Below are positions 1 through 8,537 of a stretch of DNA of 64,000 bases, in pieces (positions within the stretch are counted from its first letter, which is position 1; each line of letters opens with the position of its first letter). The stretch comes from Nocardia kruczakiae NBRC 101016 (GTDB taxonomy: Bacteria; Actinomycetota; Actinomycetes; Mycobacteriales; Mycobacteriaceae). The notes under the pieces were generated by a model. That model saw only the letters and a list, made by a program, of their open reading frames with translations. It had not been told where the DNA came from and made no database searches. The DNA lies in the NCBI RefSeq assembly GCF_001612965.1, contig NZ_BDBL01000013.1, positions 62,001 to 126,000 on the forward strand, in the 5' to 3' direction. Position numbers and translations under genes: made by a program.

Positions 1-21
1 ACGCACGATCCATCGTTTCAC
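1..21 (-). CDS. Start of an unidentified gene (partial)
   Basis: Only the first seven codons are inside the window. Reading leftwards, an AGGAGG ribosome site lies at 26-31, followed by a GTG at 19-21 (4 nt spacing) and an ATG at 11-13 (12 nt spacing, other frame). The GTG reading gives VKRWIVR. No stop lies between the start and the window edge. The gene would be co-oriented with the MerR regulator at 110-805. The function cannot be judged. Confidence 0.4.
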
Positions 22-109
22 GCTGCCTCCTTCGATCTGATGATGTCCCTGACATACCCATCGGCCAACCGCCACAACCCATTACGAGTGCGCGCCGCAC
101 CCGGACCGG

Positions 110-805
110 CTATCGGGGCGGGTCCATCCGCGTCAGGTACTCGTCGAGCCGGGCGGCGCCGGCCAGGAGATGGCGACTACGGGTGATCAGACGTTGCTGC
201 CACACCTCGAGAAATACACTCAGCGCCGCCGCGCCGCCCGCCTCGCGCAACGACTCCAGGAACTGCGCGACCTGCGGCAGCAGGTAGCCCCCGCGGCGAA
301 GTTGCCTGGCGATCTCGGCGTCACGCACGCAGTCCGGGCCGTACCGGCGGTAGCCGGTCACCCGGTCGCGGTCGGGGTGCAGAATGCCGTGGGTTTCCCA
401 GGTGCGCAGGGTCGCCGGATGCACCCCGATCCGGCGCGCGAGTTCGCCCACGGTCAGGGGCGGCCCGGGAACCGGTGCGGGCGCGGTGGACAGGCCGCTG
501 AGGGCCGTCGCTACGTCGGTGCGCGTCCCGCGTTCGGTCAGTAGTGCGACGTGCGCGGCATCGATGAGCCGGTAGGCGGATTCGAGGTCGTCGCGATGGA
601 CCGCACGCATGATCTCCGCGGCCTGCCGATGCCCGTGCCCGGCGCGAAGGGCGAGGAAGGCGCGCAGCGCCAGCGCGTGCCGCGGGGTATAGCGGCGATA
701 ACCGGTCTCGGTGCGCTCGGTCGGCGGCAGGATGCCCGCATCGTCGTAATTGCGGATCGCCTGCGGGGACAATCCGTGTTCGCGGGCGAGATCGACGGGT
801 CGCAG
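110..805 (-). CDS. TioE-like MerR regulator with two HTH units
   Basis: A DNA-binding regulator of 231 residues with two MerR-type helix-turn-helix units. The first (residues about 1-70) has the GLSPQAIRNYDDAGILPP core followed by a GYRRYTP wing. The second (about 115-180) has the LTVGELARRIGVHPATLRTWE core and another GYRRYGP wing. No metal-binding cysteine set is visible, so a drug or small-molecule ligand is more likely than a metal. The arrangement matches the TioE family named after the thiocoraline cluster. The start is taken as a CTG at 803-805, preceded by GGAGG with 6 nt spacing and giving the usual family beginning MRPVDLAR. The next in-frame start, TTG at 770-772, would remove the first part of the first HTH. 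The gene is divergent from the esterase-like gene at 920 and probably controls it. Confidence 0.8.
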   Translation of the reverse strand: MRPVDLAREHGLSPQAIRNYDDAGILPPTERTETGYRRYTPRHALALRAFLALRAGHGHRQAAEIMRAVHRDDLESAYRLIDAAHVALLTERGTRTDVATALSGLSTAPAPVPGPPLTVGELARRIGVHPATLRTWETHGILHPDRDRVTGYRRYGPDCVRDAEIARQLRRGGYLLPQVAQFLESLREAGGAAALSVFLEVWQQRLITRSRHLLAGAARLDEYLTRMDPPR

Positions 806-871
806 GGTGTACCTCCGTTTGAGACTTCGACCAGTGTTCTACCAGCTCGTTTCCGCAGAAGTTTCACTCGA

Positions 872-895
872 ACCTTCAACGATAGTGTCGAAGGT
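872..895. promoter_or_regulatory. Imperfect palindrome, putative MerR operator
   Basis: The divergent region between the MerR gene and the esterase-like gene holds ACCTTC at 872-877 and GAAGGT at 890-895. The two 12-nt halves match at 9 of 12 positions. MerR regulators usually bind a dyad of about this size between the promoter hexamers, so this is the best operator candidate. It lies 25 nt before the esterase-like start codon. Confidence 0.5.
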
Positions 896-919
896 ATTCG
901 CTGCCGGAAAGGGGTATCC

Positions 920-2128
920 ATGTCCACTGCCACCAGCCTGCGCGCCATCGGCCGCCCACTCGACGACCCGGTGAGCCTGGGCCGCACACTCGACGAACTG
1001 CTCGCCGCGCGTGCCGAACCTCCGGCGCTGCTCGGACTCGGCGAACCGACGCACGGAATCGCGGCATTCCCGTTGCTGCGCAACGACATTCTGGCCCACC
1101 TCGTGGAGCGGGGATTCCGGTCGATCGCGCTGGAGATCGATCTGTTCGCCGCAACCCGGGTCGACGACTACATCCACGGCGCCACCGCGGATATCGACGA
1201 GGTCCTCGCCACCGGGTTCAGCCACGGCTTCGGCGCGGTCCCGGGCAACCGCGAACTCGTCGAATGGCTGCGCGCCTACAACGCCGGGCGGTCGCCGCGA
1301 GATCGCGTGCACTGCTATGGATTCGACGCGCCGGTGGAGATCTCCGCCGCGCCGAGTCCGCGCTACACGCTGTCGGCGGTCAACGAGTATCTGCCGGCGG
1401 CGCTGCGGCCGGAGTCGGCACGTGACCTCGACGCCCTGCTCGGCGCCGATGCCGAGTGGACGAACGAGGCGGCCATGTTCGATCCGGCCGCCTCCGTCGG
1501 CAATTCCGACCGTGCCCGGGCCCTGCGCGTCGTCGCCGACGACCTCGCCGGCGCGCTGCACCGCGCGGGTCCCGGTCTGCGACCGGCCGATCCGACCGGC
1601 TACGACCGGGCGGTCGCCCACGCGCGCACCGCCCAGGGCCTGCTGCGCTACCACGCGGCCATGGCCACTCCGGCCACCGATCGCCTCGGTGTCCTGCTGA
1701 GCGTGCGCGCCGAGATGATGGCCGAGAACCTGCTGGCGATCGTCGAGCGGGAGCGGCACCGCGGGCCGAGCCTCGCCTTCGCCCACAACGCCCACCTCCA
1801 GCGCGCGCACTCCCCCGGCGAGGACACGCCCGGCTGGGGTGGCGCCGGGGCGCTCGTCGCCCTCGCTCTCGGAGACCGCTATACGGTCGTGACGACCGAC
1901 GGCGCCCCGGCCTGCGATCCGGCCACCCTGCAGGGCGTGCTGGCAGAGGCGACCACACGCCGAACCCTGTTTCCCGCAAGCGAATTGCGCGACTCACTAC
2001 CTGCGGCGATCGCCACGGGCGAACCGATGGTCCTCGGCCACATCCCACTGCGCCGGGCCGATCTCGACACCGCCGACGCCCTCGTCTTCATCACCGACAC
2101 CGACGGGAAGCAAGTCCGGTACTGGTAG
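920..2128 (+). CDS. Erythromycin esterase family protein
   Basis: A 402-residue protein of the EreA/EreB erythromycin esterase family. Conserved features are the GLGEPTHG motif near residues 39-46 with the catalytic-type His45, the following acidic stretch around EIDLFAATRVDDYI, and the late AHNAHLQRAH segment. Ere enzymes open the macrolide lactone ring. Many chromosomal homologues have unknown substrates, so macrolide inactivation is only a possibility here. The ATG at 920 follows GAAAGGGG and starts just before the conserved region; the frame is open well upstream, but nothing there looks coding. The divergent TioE-like MerR gene suggests drug-responsive control. Confidence 0.85.
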   Translation: MSTATSLRAIGRPLDDPVSLGRTLDELLAARAEPPALLGLGEPTHGIAAFPLLRNDILAHLVERGFRSIALEIDLFAATRVDDYIHGATADIDEVLATGFSHGFGAVPGNRELVEWLRAYNAGRSPRDRVHCYGFDAPVEISAAPSPRYTLSAVNEYLPAALRPESARDLDALLGADAEWTNEAAMFDPAASVGNSDRARALRVVADDLAGALHRAGPGLRPADPTGYDRAVAHARTAQGLLRYHAAMATPATDRLGVLLSVRAEMMAENLLAIVERERHRGPSLAFAHNAHLQRAHSPGEDTPGWGGAGALVALALGDRYTVVTTDGAPACDPATLQGVLAEATTRRTLFPASELRDSLPAAIATGEPMVLGHIPLRRADLDTADALVFITDTDGKQVRYW

Positions 2129-2267
2129 CGGCAGCGCTCACCACGGCCGATCGGATCGCCGGAGCCGATTCGCTCGCCCGCTGAACCGCCTACCGCCCCG
2201 TCCCGGTACCGATACCATCGAGCGAATGTCGTCGCCGTAAGCGTCGCGCGGGATGGAGGGGCCTGCC

Positions 2268-3425
2268 ATGACACCGCCCACAGGGCCCGGAATCGAGGAG
2301 CTGCACCGCAGCGTCGTGGCGATGGTGGACGGGTTCTACGGGGCGGTACCGCCGTATCCGCGTCTGCCGGAATCGCTGGTGGCCGCGGATTTCGCGCACG
2401 GGGTGAAACTCAATGTCGACCTGTTCTTCCGCTACCTGCGCACCGGGATCGAACCCGACGAGGACGACACCGCCGATATGGTGCGGCTCGCGGTCGAACG
2501 CGTTCGCGACGGCGCGGCGGTCACCGACGTCCTCGACCGCTACCGGCTCGGCGCGAGTGTCGTCTGGGATCGCCTGCTCGACTCGGCGACCGCGAGCGAG
2601 CGCGAACTACTGCTGACGGCGGCCGCGCCGCTGATGCGCTACCTCGGGCTGCTCACCCAGCGCATCGTGGCGGCCGCGACCGACCGCGCGCACGATCCCC
2701 ACTACGAGCTCATGGAACACCGGCGCGCGGTCACCGATGCCCTGCTCACCGGCCGTGACCCGCAGCAATGGCCGGGGCGGCCCACGGTCCGGCTCGCCGA
2801 GCGCTACCTGATCACGGTGTTCCGGCTGGGCCCCGACATCGGCGACGCGGCGGCCGATCTGCGACATCGAGTCGAATCGATGCCGGGAGTCCTTGTGCGC
2901 ATGGACATTTCGGGGTGGGTGGCGCTGATTCCGCTGCCGCCGGGCGACGACGGCCGTGACACGACGGCGCTGCTGCGCACCCGCCTGCCGCGGAGCGCAC
3001 CGGCGTACTGGGTGGGCACGGCGACCGCGACCCGGCCCGACATCCCCTCGGGATACGCCGAGGCCCGCATCCTCGCCGAACTCGGACGCTGCCTCGAACG
3101 TGCCGAAAACCTCTGCCGCAGAGACGATCTGCAGTTCGAATACGCCATTGCGGCCGGCGACGCCGCCCGTCCCGGACTGGCGGCGGTGCTGGCACCGCTC
3201 GAGCCCCAGCCCGTCCTGACCCGGACCCTGGAGCTGTTCCTGGCGACCGGCCTGAACCAGCTGGCCACCGCTCGCCGCCTCGACATCCACCGCAACACCG
3301 TCAACTACCGCCTGTGCCGCATCCGGGATCTCATCGGGCTGGATCCGCAGAACCCCACCGAGGCGATGACCGTGGCCGCCGCCCTCACCGCACAGCGGCT
3401 GCAGGCACATCACTTCGCGCCCTGA
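2268..3425 (+). CDS. PucR/CdaR-type transcriptional regulator
   Basis: A 385-residue regulator. The N-terminal half has the helical RsbRD/GGDEF-like region typical of actinobacterial PucR proteins (VTDVLDRYRLGASVVWDRLL around residue 90). The C-terminus is the PucR helix-turn-helix (ELFLATGLNQLATARRLDIH, then NTVNYRLCRI, residues about 325-360). The ATG at 2268 follows GGAGGGGC; an ATG at 2253 lies upstream but inside the ribosome-binding region. The next gene downstream is a secreted lipase in the same direction, 88 nt away with a palindrome between. Regulation of that lipase is likely but inferred. Confidence 0.85.
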   Translation: MTPPTGPGIEELHRSVVAMVDGFYGAVPPYPRLPESLVAADFAHGVKLNVDLFFRYLRTGIEPDEDDTADMVRLAVERVRDGAAVTDVLDRYRLGASVVWDRLLDSATASERELLLTAAAPLMRYLGLLTQRIVAAATDRAHDPHYELMEHRRAVTDALLTGRDPQQWPGRPTVRLAERYLITVFRLGPDIGDAAADLRHRVESMPGVLVRMDISGWVALIPLPPGDDGRDTTALLRTRLPRSAPAYWVGTATATRPDIPSGYAEARILAELGRCLERAENLCRRDDLQFEYAIAAGDAARPGLAAVLAPLEPQPVLTRTLELFLATGLNQLATARRLDIHRNTVNYRLCRIRDLIGLDPQNPTEAMTVAAALTAQRLQAHHFAP

Positions 3426-3430
3426 AGACA

Positions 3431-3448
3431 TTTGGGCACTTTGCCAAA
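3431..3448. promoter_or_regulatory. TTTGG(G)CA-CTT-TGCCAAA palindrome before lipase
   Basis: Just after the PucR stop codon, the arms TTTGGGCA and TGCCAAA form an inverted repeat that is perfect if one G is bulged. It sits 66 nt before the lipase start and is the obvious operator candidate for the upstream PucR regulator. Confidence 0.45.
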
Positions 3449-3513
3449 CGGCGCGGCCACCGGCTGTCGGATTGCCGGTACCGCCGGTTCCCGCGGTGCG
3501 GTGTGCTGACAGG

Positions 3514-4950
3514 GTGGACAACGACGTCACCGCGCACAGCATCCGCCCGTCCCGGCGCCGGCACGCACTGGTCGTGGCCGCCCTCGCCGTGGCCACCGTT
3601 CTGACGGTCGCCGGGGTCTCGACGGCGGCCCCGCCACCGGACCCGCAACCGTCGATACGGGTGACACCGCCACTGCCCTTTCCGGTTCCGCCCCTGCCAC
3701 CGGAACTCGACCCGCAGTTCTATCACCCGGATCAGGCGATCGTGGACGGTAAGCAGCCGGGCGAGATCATCGCCGCCCGGCAGGTCCACCTCGCCTACCT
3801 CGGTGTCCTGCCCTTCAGCATCGATGCGTGGCAGCTGTCGTTCCGCTCGACCGACACCCGCGGCCGCGCTATTCCCGCGGTCACCACGGTGATGAGACCG
3901 CACGCCGACAGCTTGTCCCCTCGGCCCCTGCTGTCGTATCAGTTCGCCGAGGACTCGCTCGGACAGTATTGCCGCCCTTCGTATCTGAGTCAGGTGGGCT
4001 CACTCGGCCCGCTCGCCGGCTCCGCCGAAACCAGTAGCCTGTTCGCGGTCCCGATCGCCGCCGCACAGATGGGATGGGCGGTGGTCGTCACCGATACCGA
4101 GGGCCCCGACCAGGCCTTCGGCGCGGGTCCGCTGGAAGGCCGAATCACCCTCGACGGCATCCGCGCCGCCGAGAACTTCGCGCCGATGCGCCTGGACGGG
4201 CCGCGCACCCGGGTGGGCATGATGGGCTATTCCGGCGGTGCGCTCGCCACCGGCCACGCCGCCGAACTGCATCGCGACTACGCCCCGGAGCTGACCATCG
4301 TCGGCGCCGCCGAAGGTGGTATCCCCGCCGACGTCGGCGCGGCGCTGAAAATGGCGAGCACGAACGCGGGCGCGGGCATCGTCTTCGCCGGCGCGGTGGG
4401 GGCAAGCCGCGAATATCCGGAATTGGCAGACCTTTTCGACAAGTACCTCACTCCCGCCGGCCGGGCGCTCGTCGCAGCGAAACAGAACCTCTGCCAGGTC
4501 CCGACCTCCCTGGTCGTGCCGTTCGTCGATTACGACAGCCTCTTCACCATCCCGCACCCGCTCGACGACCCGCGCGCCGTGGCGGTGATGGACGAGATCA
4601 AGATGGGCCTCCACGTCCCCGATATGCCGATGTTCATGCTGCACGCCAACCCCGACTGGCTGCTTCCCGTCGGCCCGGTCAACGATCTGGTCGCGACCTA
4701 TTGCGCGGACCCCACCGCCCGCATCCGTTATCTGCGCGACCATTTCAGCGAACATCTCACCCTCGACACCTTCGCCGTCCCGCTGATGATCAGATTCCTC
4801 GCCGACCGCTTCGACGGCACACCCGCGCCCGCGGGCTGCCACACCGAAGACGCCGGCTCGGTCCTGCTGGCCCCGGAATTGTGGACCACCCTGCTGCCGC
4901 AGATCGCCCCGTTCATGCTGAACCTGTTCGGCAAACCCGTTGGGCAGTAA
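3514..4950 (+). CDS. Secreted lipase, LIP family
   Basis: A 478-residue exported alpha/beta-hydrolase of the secretory lipase (LIP) family, a group of extracellular triacylglycerol and ester hydrolases in Nocardia, Rhodococcus and mycobacteria. The N-terminus has a basic stretch (RPSRRRHALVV), a hydrophobic core and an Ala-rich cleavage region (STAAPPP), that is a Sec signal peptide. The mature protein has the GYSGG nucleophile elbow with Ser240, a late HANPDWLLP segment carrying the likely Asp, and DHFSEHL carrying the likely His. The GTG at 3514 is preferred because it puts the signal peptide near the N-terminus. A TTG at 3472 in the same frame is the alternative. Confidence 0.87.
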   Translation: MDNDVTAHSIRPSRRRHALVVAALAVATVLTVAGVSTAAPPPDPQPSIRVTPPLPFPVPPLPPELDPQFYHPDQAIVDGKQPGEIIAARQVHLAYLGVLPFSIDAWQLSFRSTDTRGRAIPAVTTVMRPHADSLSPRPLLSYQFAEDSLGQYCRPSYLSQVGSLGPLAGSAETSSLFAVPIAAAQMGWAVVVTDTEGPDQAFGAGPLEGRITLDGIRAAENFAPMRLDGPRTRVGMMGYSGGALATGHAAELHRDYAPELTIVGAAEGGIPADVGAALKMASTNAGAGIVFAGAVGASREYPELADLFDKYLTPAGRALVAAKQNLCQVPTSLVVPFVDYDSLFTIPHPLDDPRAVAVMDEIKMGLHVPDMPMFMLHANPDWLLPVGPVNDLVATYCADPTARIRYLRDHFSEHLTLDTFAVPLMIRFLADRFDGTPAPAGCHTEDAGSVLLAPELWTTLLPQIAPFMLNLFGKPVGQ

Positions 4951-4997
4951 CGGATTCGGGCACGAACGGATACGCCGGCCGGGCGTCGGCGCAACGC

Positions 4998-5390
4998 TCA
5001 GGACAGGATCGAGTGGATGTGGCGGTCCCGGAGGGCGTCGTGGGTGTGTTCGGCGAGCCAGGCGGCGAAATCCGTGTGCGCCGCGGGTGTTTGATCGAAG
5101 AAGCTGGCGCAGGCGACGGCATCGCCCTGCTCGACGACGACGTCGATCGTCTCGCCGCGCTGGGTGACCGCGAAGGCCGCTGCCGGGGTGCGCAGCAGAC
5201 GATGCCGGCGTCCCGCGTCCGTGGGCCGGATATCGCTGACCGTCGCCGCGACGATGTCGACGACGTTGTCGTGCCGGCGGCGTAGCCGGCGCGGCACATC
5301 GGTGACCACGGTATGCACGGCGAGGATCAGTTCGGCGAGATCGTCGAAATCCACCGTCACCGTGGGCACGTGGCTCGGTTCTGCCGTCAC
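4998..5390 (-). CDS. Hypothetical protein, 130 aa
   Basis: No family recognised. The protein is soluble and mixed alpha/beta, with an acidic start (VDFDDLAELILAVHTVVTDVP), a basic patch RRLRRRHD and the ending DRHIHSILS. No signal peptide or membrane segment is visible. The GTG at 5390 is chosen because AGGAGG lies 10 nt upstream. Longer in-frame starts (ATG at 5435) have no clear ribosome site. The gene is convergent with the lipase (47 nt apart) and divergent from the response regulator. Confidence 0.6.
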   Translation of the reverse strand: MTAEPSHVPTVTVDFDDLAELILAVHTVVTDVPRRLRRRHDNVVDIVAATVSDIRPTDAGRRHRLLRTPAAAFAVTQRGETIDVVVEQGDAVACASFFDQTPAAHTDFAAWLAEHTHDALRDRHIHSILS

Positions 5391-5629
5391 GACAACCACG
5401 CCTCCTTCCTCGAACCTGGGGCGCTGCCGTCCCATACCGCTCAGTCTGCCCCGCCGCGGCGAGTGCGCCAATCGGCGTTTCGCACGACGACCGGTCGAGT
5501 GTCTGCGAACGTTCGAGCGGCTGGACGTAATGAATTACCCCCGCGGAGTGAATAACAATCATCACCCGTTGCCCGATTCGCGCGCCGAGACCGGCGCCGC
5601 CGGGCGCGGTCGGCACAGGAGGGGGCAGG

Positions 5630-6298
5630 GTGCAGGAGAAGGTCGCGGCCGGGGACCCGTATCGCATCGGCGTCGTCGAGGATCACCAGGTCACCATCGC
5701 GGGCCTGCGCCAGATCCTCGCCGACGAGCCCACCGTCACCATCGCGGCCACAGCCGCGTCGGTAACCGAACTACTCACCATCACAACGAATCTGGCACTC
5801 GTCGTGCTCGATCTGCGGCTTCCCGACGGGTCCTCCCCCGCCACCAATATCGAGCATCTGCGGGTCGCCGGCATCGAAACCCTGGTGTTCACCTCCGGCG
5901 ACGAACCGTTCCTGGTGCGCGCGGCCGCCCGGGCCGGCGTTCTCGGCGTGGTGCGAAAGTCGGAACGCGACGAGGTGGTCGCCGCCGCCGTGCGCGATGC
6001 CGCGGCCGGTCGCCAGGTGCCGACGACGGAGTGGGCGGTCGCCATCGACTCCGACGAGAATTTCGCCACGGTCACACTCAGCCCCCGCCAGCGCGATGTG
6101 CTGGCCCTGTACGCATCGGGAGAACCGGCGGCCCGCGTCGCGCGGCTCACCGGCCTGACCGAAGACACCGTCAACGCCTATCTGGCCCGGATCCGGCAGA
6201 AGTACGCGGAGGCGGGGCGGCCGTCGCGCACCAAAACCGAACTGTTCAAACGCGCTCTGGAGGACGGGTGGCTGCCGATACCACGTCGACGCCGGTAG
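5630..6298 (+). CDS. NarL/FixJ-type response regulator
   Basis: A 222-residue two-component response regulator. The receiver domain (about 11-130) keeps the acidic pair E17-D18, the phosphoacceptor Asp61 in LVVLDLRLPDG, and the conserved Lys in VVRKS. The output domain (about 150-215) is a LuxR-type HTH with LSPRQRDVLALYASGEP and TVNAYLARIRQKY. The GTG start follows GGAGGGGGCAGG. The last 31 nt overlap the histidine kinase start, so the two are co-translated. The HTH part closely resembles the small LuxR-type protein encoded at 8538-8843. Confidence 0.9.
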   Translation: MQEKVAAGDPYRIGVVEDHQVTIAGLRQILADEPTVTIAATAASVTELLTITTNLALVVLDLRLPDGSSPATNIEHLRVAGIETLVFTSGDEPFLVRAAARAGVLGVVRKSERDEVVAAAVRDAAAGRQVPTTEWAVAIDSDENFATVTLSPRQRDVLALYASGEPAARVARLTGLTEDTVNAYLARIRQKYAEAGRPSRTKTELFKRALEDGWLPIPRRRR

Positions 6299-7485
6299 AT
6301 CCGGACGCCGGTGACGCACGGGCGACGGCCGGCCCGGCCGAGGACCGCATCACCCGGCTGTTCGCCCGCTTCCTGTCCTCGGGGTACGTCGCCTATCTGT
6401 TCCTGATGGCCGCGACCATCATCAGCCAGGCCGACGACCTGGACCTCTGGTGGACCGTGCTCGCCGTGGGCATCGTCTACGGTCCGGCGGTGGTCATGGG
6501 TCTGTTCTCGTTTCACCCCGACCTTCGGTGGGTTCGCGCGACCGCCGCCGTGACCGCCCTGGGCTTCGTGGTCGCCGCCGCCCTGTGGCCCGTGGCGTGG
6601 AACGGCGAACTGCTACGCGCCGATGCGTGGATCTCCACCATTCCCGGCTTGGCCGGATTGTCCGCCGCATTGGTCTGGCCTGCGGGCCGCACCGTCGCCG
6701 TACTGCTCGCGGCGGTGATCCCGGTCCAGCTCATCAACCATTTCTGCCGCGCGCCCGGACACAACGGCCGCTTCGTCCCGGACCTCATGTTCGCGATCAG
6801 CTTCTGCCTGCTCTTCGTCGCGGCCGGGGTGATGGCGATGCGCACCGGACGGATTCTGGACGCCACCCGGAACGAAGCCCACGAGGCCGCGGCCGCCGCC
6901 GCGGCGGCGAGCGCGCGCACCGTCCAACGCGCCCGGTTCAACGCACTGCTGCACGACTGGGTGATGTCGACCCTGCTGGCCGCCGCGCGCGGAACCCAGC
7001 GGTCGGAGGTACGCCACCAGGCCGAACTCGCACTGGGCAAGCTGGACGACGTGGGTTCGGAAGGCGCACAAGGTTTTACGGCCGCGACGGCCGCCGCGCA
7101 CATCCGCACCGCGGTCGCCGACGTCGACGACCGGCTGCCGGTCACGGTGCGCGCGGACCCGGACGGCGGCGACCGCTATTTTCCCGCCGAGCCGATCCAG
7201 GTCCTGGGCGCCGCCGTCGCGGAAGCCGTGCGCAACAGCGTCCTTCACGCCGGAGCACACGCCGCGCGCACGGTGAGCCTGCGATTCGACGAGGGGCGGA
7301 TCGAGGTCGTCGTGACCGACGACGGCCGCGGATTCGATCCGGCGAAGGTCCCCTCCCACCGCCTCGGACTGGCCGTCAGCATCGTGGAACGGGTGCGGCG
7401 CCTGCCCGGCGGCGAGGTCGAGGTGCGCAGCCGTCCGGGCGCCGGCACCCGGATTCACCTGTCATGGCGGGCGGTCGAGCGATGA
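6268..7485 (+). CDS. Membrane sensor histidine kinase
   Basis: A 405-residue sensor kinase, cognate partner of the overlapping response regulator. The N-terminal half has about five or six hydrophobic segments (for example YVAYLFLMAATIIS, VIPVQLINHF, FAISFCLLFVAAGVMAM). A HisKA_3-like helix carries the probable phosphoacceptor His229 in FNALLHDWVMSTLLAAARG. The C-terminal ATPase domain has the N box AVAEAVRNSVLHAG and the G1 box VTDDGRGFDP. The GTG start at 6268 overlaps the regulator gene by 31 nt and follows GGAGG. The stop overlaps the next gene in an ATGA arrangement. No extracytoplasmic sensor domain is visible, so the signal is probably sensed in the membrane. Confidence 0.88.
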   Translation: MAADTTSTPVDPDAGDARATAGPAEDRITRLFARFLSSGYVAYLFLMAATIISQADDLDLWWTVLAVGIVYGPAVVMGLFSFHPDLRWVRATAAVTALGFVVAAALWPVAWNGELLRADAWISTIPGLAGLSAALVWPAGRTVAVLLAAVIPVQLINHFCRAPGHNGRFVPDLMFAISFCLLFVAAGVMAMRTGRILDATRNEAHEAAAAAAAASARTVQRARFNALLHDWVMSTLLAAARGTQRSEVRHQAELALGKLDDVGSEGAQGFTAATAAAHIRTAVADVDDRLPVTVRADPDGGDRYFPAEPIQVLGAAVAEAVRNSVLHAGAHAARTVSLRFDEGRIEVVVTDDGRGFDPAKVPSHRLGLAVSIVERVRRLPGGEVEVRSRPGAGTRIHLSWRAVER

Positions 7486-8522
7486 GCGCGGCCTCCGGAC
7501 CCGTCCGCGATGCTCGCACCCTCCTGGGCATGGATACCCGGCCGGCCTGGCTGATCGCGGCCTTCTACCTGATTTCGGAAGCGGCACTGAGTCTTTCGTC
7601 CGCGCAGCAGACCCGGCATCTGTGGCCGGTGCTCACCGGACTGGCCGTCACCGCCGCCGCGACCGCGGCACTGCTGCGCATCCGGCCCGATCCGCTGCCC
7701 CTCCCCGCGACCGCCGCGCTGGCCGTCTCGATTCCGGCGACCGCGGCGCTGACCCTGTTCAACCTGCCGATTCCCCCGACCTCGGTCGCGCAACTGTGGT
7801 CGTTCGGGTGCGGGACGGTGACCGCGACGTTCATGTGCGTGCGCGGGCGGACCGGCGCCGCATGGGCCGGGCTGCTGTCGATGATCGCCACCTCCGCCGT
7901 GTGGTCGTGGCAGAGCGGGCAGGGTTTCGGTCACGGCGTCGCGATTTCGGCGATCAATCTGGGACCGCTGATGATGGCGACCTTCTTCGCCTACACCCTG
8001 CGTCCCGCGGCGCGGGCCATCTTCCGGCTGCGGGAGGAATCGACCCGGCAGGTGGGTTCCGAAGCCGCCGCGGCCGCCGCGCTCGACGAGCGCCGCGACC
8101 AGATCCAGCGCCTCGACGATATGGTTCGCCCGATTCTGGAACGCATCGCCGGCCCGCAGCCGCTCGACGACCGGACCCGCGACGACTGCCGCGTGATCGA
8201 GGCGCATCTGCGCGATACGCTGCGCGCCCCCGTGCTCGCCGCCGAACCGGTCACGACGGCGGCGCGCGACGCCCGGTTGCGTGGCGTCGACGTCGTCCTG
8301 ATCGACGACCACGGCATGGACGACCTGCCTGCCGCCGCCCGCCGCCGGGTACTGGGCACCGTCGCCGCGGAGTTGGCCACCGCGGCCGCCGGGACGGTCC
8401 ATGTTCGAATTCTGCCGCCGCACAGGGCGATTCTGGCCACGGTCGTCGTCAACGATCCCGGCTCCGGCATCAGGCGGATCGAAATCGACGCCCCCGGACC
8501 GCTCGCCGGCGCCGCGGGCTGA
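7482..8522 (+). CDS. Degenerate kinase-like membrane protein
   Basis: A 346-residue protein starting in ATGA overlap with the histidine kinase, thus the third gene of the operon. It repeats the kinase layout: several hydrophobic segments (AAFYLISEAALSL, TLFNLPIPPTS, GLLSMIATSAVWSW), then a soluble region. The C-terminus resembles a decayed HATPase domain: VAAELATAAAGTVHVRI where an N box would be, and VVVNDPGSGIRRI where DDGxG would be. The usual Asn and paired Asp residues are missing and no phosphoacceptor His is evident. It may modulate the kinase or act as a non-catalytic partner; that is inference. Confidence 0.7.
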   Translation: MSAASGPVRDARTLLGMDTRPAWLIAAFYLISEAALSLSSAQQTRHLWPVLTGLAVTAAATAALLRIRPDPLPLPATAALAVSIPATAALTLFNLPIPPTSVAQLWSFGCGTVTATFMCVRGRTGAAWAGLLSMIATSAVWSWQSGQGFGHGVAISAINLGPLMMATFFAYTLRPAARAIFRLREESTRQVGSEAAAAAALDERRDQIQRLDDMVRPILERIAGPQPLDDRTRDDCRVIEAHLRDTLRAPVLAAEPVTTAARDARLRGVDVVLIDDHGMDDLPAAARRRVLGTVAAELATAAAGTVHVRILPPHRAILATVVVNDPGSGIRRIEIDAPGPLAGAAG

Positions 8523-8537
8523 TCGGCCACCGCGACG

